Part shown: in pieces, positions 14,712-18,798 of the stretch
How positions within the stretch are numbered: the first letter of the stretch is position 1
Layout of the letters: the number at the start of each line of letters is the position of its first letter
Assembly: GCA_023386115.1 (NCBI GenBank)
Contig: JAEWKL010000853.1
Coordinates: forward strand, 1-18,798
DNA length: 18,798 nt
Direction: 5' to 3'
DNA from: Pseudomonadota bacterium
GTDB lineage: Bacteria > Pseudomonadota > Alphaproteobacteria > Rhizobiales > Beijerinckiaceae
Position numbers and translations under genes: made by a program
The notes under the pieces: model-generated
Database searches by the model: none
Told to the model about the DNA's origin: nothing
The model's input: the letters and a program-made list of their open reading frames with translations, nothing else

Positions 14712-15134
14712 TCATCGCGATCGCGCTCCTGCCCGTGCCGACTGCCCGAGGCCGATGCTCTTCGCCAGCTCGGACCGGGTTCTGGCGTAAGCCTCGCAGA
14801 CCATCGGATAGTCGGGCGGCAAGCCCCACTTGCGCCTGTACTCCTCGGCGGTGAGGCCGCGGCCGTTGAGGTGGCGCTTCAACGCCTTGTACTTCCGGCC
14901 GTCTTCCAGGCTGATGATGTAATCGTACGCCACCGTCTTCTTGATCGGCACCGGGGGCTGCAGGCGAACGGGCTCCGGGGCTGCAGGCGCATCGAGCTTG
15001 CCGAGCGCCGCATGCGTCGCCGTGATCAAGGCCGGCAGATCCGCGACGGGAAGGCTATTCCTCGTCACATAGGCCGATACGATTCTGGCTACCAGGCTAA
15101 TCAGATCGTCGTTGGACGTGTCAGTGGTCGTCAT
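14712..15134 (-). CDS. Ros/MucR-family regulator lacking canonical zinc ligands
   Basis: A 140-residue DNA-binding protein. The N-terminal helical region (8-46) resembles the MucR oligomerisation part. The C-terminal domain (about 68-130) carries KKTVAYDYIISLEDGRKYKA, LKRHL, LTAEEYRRKWGLPPDYPMV and SELAKSIGLG, all Ros/MucR hallmarks. In Ros the zinc ligands are Cys79, Cys82, His92 and His97. Here the aligned residues are Ser75, Asp78, His88 and Gly93, with Arg92 replacing the other nearby His. Only one of four ligands remains, and zinc binding is unlikely. Zinc-free Ros homologues are known in Mesorhizobium. ATG 15134 (GGAA 6 nt upstream) is preferred over the TTG at 15146. Such proteins repress or silence AT-rich promoters; targets are unknown. 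Confidence 0.88.
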   Translation of the reverse strand: MTTTDTSNDDLISLVARIVSAYVTRNSLPVADLPALITATHAALGKLDAPAAPEPVRLQPPVPIKKTVAYDYIISLEDGRKYKALKRHLNGRGLTAEEYRRKWGLPPDYPMVCEAYARTRSELAKSIGLGQSARAGARSR

Positions 15135-15904
15135 GGGGTATTCCAATCCTGCGATCCATCGCTCGACACCATCGCCTCAGTGAACGAATGCGCGGGAAAT
15201 ATCAAACGACATAATTCGACACCTGTGAATCACGCGCAGGGCGCGATGGCCAGCGATCGAAATCAACGTCACGACGAGTGTTGTTGCGCAGACCTCGGCG
15301 CGCTCAGGCACCGTGTCGCCCTGGCTCCCGGGGCGAGCCGGCCCGTGGAGCGCGCGGGCGACGCTGTCGAGCGGCAGGAGGCGTCACGTCGAGAACCGGC
15401 GATGTTCTGCTTCGTCTCGCGGCCCTCGGCAGCGGGCGTGCGGCTTTCGGCAAAGCGACCGGAATGGTTCTGTCCATTGCTCCAGGGGCGGGTCCTGCGG
15501 CGACACTCAGACGATCATGTGCTTTCGGATCAACGGGCTGATGCGGCGCCCATCATGCACGCGCCGCGCCTGAGCGGCGATGGATGCCGGCCTTCCCAAG
15601 GTCAGCGCGCCAGATCTGACCCCTGTCATGATGCGACGATCAGGACGTCATGGATCCGGCTTCCCCAGCTTCGATGCGACGGCCGAGCCGACCGGCATAC
15701 CCCGCTTCAGTATTCGAGGCTGCGCGAGATCCAGACAGCTTCGACGGAGAGGCCGCCTGCTCATGAAACGGCGACAGGACGAGTGAGCGTAACTGGGGGA
15801 TACACTGCTATCAAATGATACAAACAGGCTGGCTGTGCGAAGCAATAATGCTCACTTGAAACAGGCGCGAAGCCCTGCTTCCGGACTGAGCGAGGACCGA
15901 CCCG
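15135..15904. other. 770-nt region without a supported gene
   Basis: This is the longest non-coding stretch. Several frames stay open on the plus strand, the longest read from 15246 onward for about 190 residues. Their translations are Arg/Ser/Pro/Cys-rich without domains, and none has a good ribosome site. Base composition is less GC-rich and less periodic than the genes around it. It may hold regulatory DNA for the MucR-like gene (-) and fixL (+), or a decayed gene. No tRNA-like or clear small-RNA structure is visible. Confidence 0.45.
15809..15820. promoter_or_regulatory. Small palindrome upstream of fixL
   Basis: TATCA-AA-TGATA is a perfect 5-bp inverted repeat about 85 nt upstream of the fixL start, in a relatively AT-rich stretch. 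It could be part of the fixL promoter or an operator. It is not a FixK box. Confidence 0.25.
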
Positions 15905-17443
15905 GTGACCACAACGCCTGCGGATCCAGGCGGCACCGACCGTCTCAGCACCGATGAGCTCCGCCACACACTGGACGAGGTCGGGGTATGCATCTGGTCG
16001 TTGGACCTGCCGACGCACCGGATCACCGTGTCGTCGGCGTGCGCGCGCCTCTTCGGTGCTGCGTCCGAGCGGCTGACGTCGTTTGCCGCGACGCAAGCCG
16101 TGGTGCATCCCGACGACCGCCGCGCCCGGGCGGAGGCGATCGAGCGCACGCTGCGGGAGGGCGGCGCCTACGAGATCGATTACCGCGTCGTGCGGCCTGA
16201 CGGCGAGACGTGCTGGCTGCGCTCGCGCGGACGCGTCCTGCTCGGTGCGGACGGCAAGCCTTGCCGGCATCGCGGCATCGTCGTCAGCATCGACGGGCAG
16301 AAGCGGGTGGAGGCGGACCTGCGCGCGCGTGAGGCGCATCTGCGCTCGATCCTCGACACCGTACCGGATGCCATGGTGGTGATCGACGAGGATGGCCTGA
16401 TCCAGGGCTTCAGCACGGCCGCCGAGCGCCTGTTCGGCTACGCGGCCGATGAGGTGATCGGGCAGAATGTCCGGATCCTGATGCCGGAGCCGATGAGAGC
16501 TGAGCATGACGGCTATCTCGCCCGCTACCACCGCACGGGGGAGCGCCGCATCATCGGCACCGCCCGGGTGGTGACGGGTTGCCGGCGCGACCGTTCGACC
16601 TTCCCGATGGAACTCGCGATCGGGGAGATGCGCTCGGGCAGGCAGGTCTTCTTCACCGGCTTCATCAACGACCTCACCGAGCGCCAGCGGATCCAGGCCC
16701 GCCTGCAGGAGCTCCAGTCCGAGCTGGTCCACGTGTCGCGCCTGAGCGCGATGGGCGAGATGGCCGCCACTCTGGCCCACGAGCTCAACCAGCCGCTCGG
16801 CGCCATCGCCAACTACACCAAGGGCTGCCGCCGCCTCCTCGCGCAGCCCGATCCCGCCACCGTCGCCACGGCGGTCGACGTCCTCGACAAGGTCGCCGAG
16901 CAGGCGCTGCGCGCCGGCCAGATCATCCGCCGGCTGCGCGACTTCGTGGCAAGGGGCGAGACCGAGCGGCGCGTCGAGCCGGTCGTGCGGCTGATCGAGG
17001 ATGCCTGCGCGCTCGCCATGGTCGGCGCCCGCGAGCAGGGCGTCGTCCTGAATCTCGCGCTCGACCGCCGGGTCGGCTCGGTCCTCGCCGACCGGCTCCA
17101 GATCCAGCAGGTCCTCGTCAACCTGATCCGCAACGCGCGCGAGGCCATGGCGCGGAGCCCGCGCCGCGACCTCGGCATCGACGCGCGGCTTCTCACCCCT
17201 GACAGGGTCGAGATCGCCGTCTCGGATACGGGGCCCGGGATTGCCGACGAGGTGGCCGAGCGCCTGTTCCAGCCCTTCGTCAGCACCAAGCCGGGCGGCA
17301 TGGGCCTCGGGCTTTCGATCTGCCGCACCATCAGCGAGGCGCATGGCGGGCGGCTGGAGGTCGAGCGCAACGAGGCCGGCGGCGCCTCCTTCCGCCTGAC
17401 CCTGCCGGCGGCGCAGGACGAGGAGCCGGGCCATGGCGGCTGA
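15905..17443 (+). CDS. fixL: Oxygen-sensing histidine kinase FixL
   Basis: A 512-residue soluble kinase with PAS-PAS-HisKA-HATPase layout, close in length and sequence to Bradyrhizobium japonicum FixL. PAS1 spans about 19-135. The heme PAS (about 137-255) includes LRSILDTVPDAMVVIDEDG, FSTAAERLFGY and ILMPEP. Proximal heme His201 lies in EHDGYLARY (B. japonicum His200), with Arg207 (Arg206), Ile216 (Ile215) and distal-pocket Arg221 (Arg220). The His214 equivalent is Arg215, a substitution. The kinase part has phospho-acceptor His292 (AHELNQPLGAI), N box around Asn406-Asn410, Asp441-TGPG and GGMGLGLS near 464-470. Deoxy-heme activates FixL to phosphorylate FixJ. GTG 15905 follows GAGGA with an 8-9 nt spacer. 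The gene overlaps fixJ by 11 nt, so the two are co-translated. Confidence 0.94.
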   Translation: MTTTPADPGGTDRLSTDELRHTLDEVGVCIWSLDLPTHRITVSSACARLFGAASERLTSFAATQAVVHPDDRRARAEAIERTLREGGAYEIDYRVVRPDGETCWLRSRGRVLLGADGKPCRHRGIVVSIDGQKRVEADLRAREAHLRSILDTVPDAMVVIDEDGLIQGFSTAAERLFGYAADEVIGQNVRILMPEPMRAEHDGYLARYHRTGERRIIGTARVVTGCRRDRSTFPMELAIGEMRSGRQVFFTGFINDLTERQRIQARLQELQSELVHVSRLSAMGEMAATLAHELNQPLGAIANYTKGCRRLLAQPDPATVATAVDVLDKVAEQALRAGQIIRRLRDFVARGETERRVEPVVRLIEDACALAMVGAREQGVVLNLALDRRVGSVLADRLQIQQVLVNLIRNAREAMARSPRRDLGIDARLLTPDRVEIAVSDTGPGIADEVAERLFQPFVSTKPGGMGLGLSICRTISEAHGGRLEVERNEAGGASFRLTLPAAQDEEPGHGG

Positions 17444-18041
17444 GCTGGTGCACGTGGTGGACGACGATCCCGCCATGCGGGACTCGCTCGCCTTCCTGCT
17501 CGAGACCTCCGGATTCGCCGTGCGCCTCTACGAGACCGGGACCGAGCTGCTCGCGCGCGCCGCGACGCTGGTCTCGGGCTGCATCCTGACCGACATCCGC
17601 ATGCCCGGCATCGACGGGCTCGACCTCATCCGCTGCCTGCGCGCGGCCGGACACGCGCTCCCCGTCGTCATGATGACCGGCCACGGCGACATTCCGCTCG
17701 CCGTGGAGGCGATGAAGCGGGGCGCCTGCGACTTCATCGAGAAGCCGTTCGACGACGAGGTGCTCCTGCGGGCCCTGCGTACCGCCCTGTCGCCCGGCCG
17801 GACGGCCATGGCGGCGGACCCGACCGTCCAGGACTTCCTGCAGCGGGTCGGGACGCTCAGCGAGCGCGAGCGTCAGGTCCTCGACCGTCTCGTCGCCGGA
17901 GCGACCAGCAAGGAGATCGGTCGCGCCCTCGACATCAGCCCGCGCACCGTGGAGATCTACCGGGCGAAGCTGATGGCCAAGACGCGAGCCGCCACCCTTC
18001 AGGACCTGGTGCGCAGCGCGGTGCTGGCCGGCCTCGCCTGA
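17433..18041 (+). CDS. fixJ: Response regulator FixJ
   Basis: A 202-residue two-domain regulator. The receiver domain (about 4-120) has the acidic pocket Asp10-12, phospho-acceptor Asp54 (LTDIRMPGIDG), conserved Thr in VVMMTGHGD and Lys in FIEKPFDDE. The C-terminal LuxR/FixJ helix-turn-helix (about 138-200) holds LSERERQVLDRLVAGATSKEI and DISPRTVEIYRAKLMAKT. Phosphorylated by FixL in low oxygen, FixJ activates transcription, classically of fixK. ATG 17433 lies inside the end of fixL, which couples translation. Nearest relatives are FixJ-type regulators of Bradyrhizobium and Methylobacterium. No fixK gene follows directly; it must be elsewhere or past the right edge. Confidence 0.94.
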   Translation: MAAELVHVVDDDPAMRDSLAFLLETSGFAVRLYETGTELLARAATLVSGCILTDIRMPGIDGLDLIRCLRAAGHALPVVMMTGHGDIPLAVEAMKRGACDFIEKPFDDEVLLRALRTALSPGRTAMAADPTVQDFLQRVGTLSERERQVLDRLVAGATSKEIGRALDISPRTVEIYRAKLMAKTRAATLQDLVRSAVLAGLA

Positions 18042-18046
18042 CGCTC

Positions 18047-18060
18047 TTGAGGCAGGTCAA
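18047..18060. promoter_or_regulatory. FixK-type box upstream of the orphan receiver
   Basis: TTGAGGCAGGTCAA fits TTGA-N6-TCAA. It begins 6 nt after the fixJ stop, and its centre is about 75 nt upstream of the receiver ATG at 18129. This gives the receiver its own potentially FixK-dependent promoter, separate from fixLJ. Confidence 0.65.
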
Positions 18061-18128
18061 GGCGGGCAACCCTCCGGCCCCCGAAGGTCGGGTCTCGTCT
18101 CCTCGCCTCGATCCTCACGGCCGGTCCC

Positions 18129-18515
18129 ATGGTGAGCGTTTCCCCCATCTACGTCGTGGACGACGATCCGGCGGTCCTGCACTCGACCCGCTTCCTGTTC
18201 GAGAGCGAAGGGCACCGCGTCGAGACCTTCGCCAGCGGGTCCGAACTCCTGTCGGCCTTTCCCGGGCCTTGCCCGCTCTGCGTGCTGCTCGATCAGGTCA
18301 TGCCGGGCATGGACGGGCTCGAGGTCTGCCGACGATTGCGGGACCTCGATGCCGGCATTCCCGTCATCCTGATCACCGGCCATCCCAACCCGCGCATCCG
18401 GACCCGGGCGCGCGATGCCGGGATTTCCGTCGTCGACAAGCCGCTCGCCTTCGAGACCCTCGCCAGCCTTCTCGCAGCCGGCCGGCTCGGATCGGACCTC
18501 CGTGGATCGGGATGA
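18129..18515 (+). CDS. Stand-alone receiver-domain protein (FixJ-like, no output domain)
   Basis: A 128-residue single receiver domain. The acidic pocket is Asp11-13 (VVDDDPAV), phospho-acceptor Asp55 (LLDQVMPGMDG), switch Thr83 (LITGHPN) and Lys104 (VVDKPL), so phosphorylation should be possible. It ends shortly after the last helix with no DNA-binding or enzymatic part. It resembles the FixJ receiver more than CheY. Placed right after fixLJ and behind a FixK-type box, it could compete with FixJ for phosphate from FixL or pass signal to another protein; this is inference. The ATG at 18129 has no convincing ribosome site upstream, so translation may be weak or the start could be the GTG three bases on. 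Confidence 0.9.
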   Translation: MVSVSPIYVVDDDPAVLHSTRFLFESEGHRVETFASGSELLSAFPGPCPLCVLLDQVMPGMDGLEVCRRLRDLDAGIPVILITGHPNPRIRTRARDAGISVVDKPLAFETLASLLAAGRLGSDLRGSG

Positions 18516-18685
18516 CGGCGTGACGCCCCCTCGTTCGCGACGCGCCCTGGTCGGGCAGCCCACCGCGGGTTTTCGCGGGCGCGGCGGCTCTTCGCGGAGC
18601 GGCCCAGGGCGAGCCTCGGGAGGACACGACCCGCTTTCCCCGTTCCGGCTGAAGGCCGAGCCTGACGGGCGCCGCGCCGGACGCC

Positions 18686-18699
18686 TTGATCCAGCGCAA
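18686..18699. promoter_or_regulatory. FixK-type box near the right edge
   Basis: TTGATCCAGCGCAA fits TTGA-N6-GCAA. No gene follows inside the remaining 99 bases, so it probably serves a rightward gene cut off by the contig end. It is 170 nt past the receiver gene stop. Confidence 0.55.
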
Positions 18700-18727
18700 A
18701 CCGCTCGCTTCGGAAATCGTCAGCGGG

Positions 18728-18756
18728 AGAGGCGATCTCGGGAAGAGGCGATCTCG
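18728..18756 (+). repeat. Direct repeat AGAGGCGATCTCG, two copies
   Basis: AGAGGCGATCTCG occurs at 18728-18740 and 18744-18756, a 16-nt period. Each copy has a small internal inverted repeat (GAG...CTC). It lies between the last FixK-type box and the poly-G edge, in what would be a leader region. Role unknown. Confidence 0.4.
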
Positions 18757-18777
18757 AGCCTGGTCAAGGCGCCCGGC

Positions 18778-18798
18778 GGGGGGGGGGGGGGGGGGGGG
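18778..18798. other. Poly-G run at right edge
   Basis: The window ends in 21 consecutive G residues. A pure G run at a contig end is typical of no-signal calls in two-colour sequencing carried into an assembly. I treat it as an artefact. Confidence 0.75.

Noticed and set aside
15246..15818. Plus-strand frame of about 190 residues upstream of fixL
   Set aside because: There is no ribosome site, and the composition (Arg, Ser, Pro, Cys) is irregular, with no conserved motif. I treat the region as non-coding unless expression shows otherwise.
15761..17476. 571-residue minus-strand open frame
   Set aside because: It is antisense to fixL, which is unmistakable by motif. The frame has only compositional character.
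1..18798. CRISPR array, tRNA, rRNA, insertion sequence or integrase
   Set aside because: I saw no regularly spaced repeats, transposase or integrase motifs, or tRNA/rRNA-like sequence on either strand.

Overview
This window is very GC-rich and gene-dense. It looks like a contig from an alphaproteobacterium of the order Hyphomicrobiales (Rhizobiales), most likely Methylobacterium or a close relative. The evidence is a FixL/FixJ pair of the soluble Bradyrhizobium type, a Ros/MucR-family protein, a GCG_CRPN secreted protein, a TAXI-type solute-binding protein and a DUF3141-FabI pair. The genus is inferred from protein flavour; there is no rRNA or other marker. Both ends run into G-rich or poly-G sequence that is probably an assembly or sequencing artefact.

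Layout. Positions 1-1765 (+): the 3' end of a DUF3141-like protein, a FabI-type enoyl-ACP reductase, and an orphan F1-ATPase epsilon-like subunit. Positions 1800-7030 (-): an apparent operon of periplasmic adaptor, RND inner-membrane pump and polyphosphate kinase 2, with no outer-membrane channel gene. Positions 7210-9446: small secreted or hypothetical proteins, including a GCG_CRPN protein and a tyrosine-rich protein with an AT-rich upstream island. Positions 10064-12236: a membrane-anchored TAXI-family binding protein and a convergent four-helix membrane protein of unknown function. Positions 12389-14524: a stress block with a DUF892 ferritin-like protein, a tandem universal stress protein and an Hsp20 chaperone. 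Positions 14712-15134 (-): a Ros/MucR-like regulator that lacks most zinc ligands. Positions 15905-18515 (+): FixL, FixJ and a stand-alone receiver protein.

How it may fit together. Five sequences match the Crp/Fnr-family FixK consensus TTG(A/C)-N6-(T/G)CAA. All five are intergenic, and four sit about 64-83 nt upstream of a start codon: the GCG_CRPN gene, the universal stress protein, Hsp20 and the orphan receiver. The fifth points to a gene lost beyond the right edge. With the heme-PAS oxygen sensor FixL and its partner FixJ in the same window, this suggests a low-oxygen stress island controlled by FixLJ-FixK. The fixK gene itself is not in the window. The orphan receiver under a FixK-type box could be a feedback element. 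This regulatory reading is inference from motif positions. A separate 18-nt motif recurs in three other intergenic regions and is unexplained.
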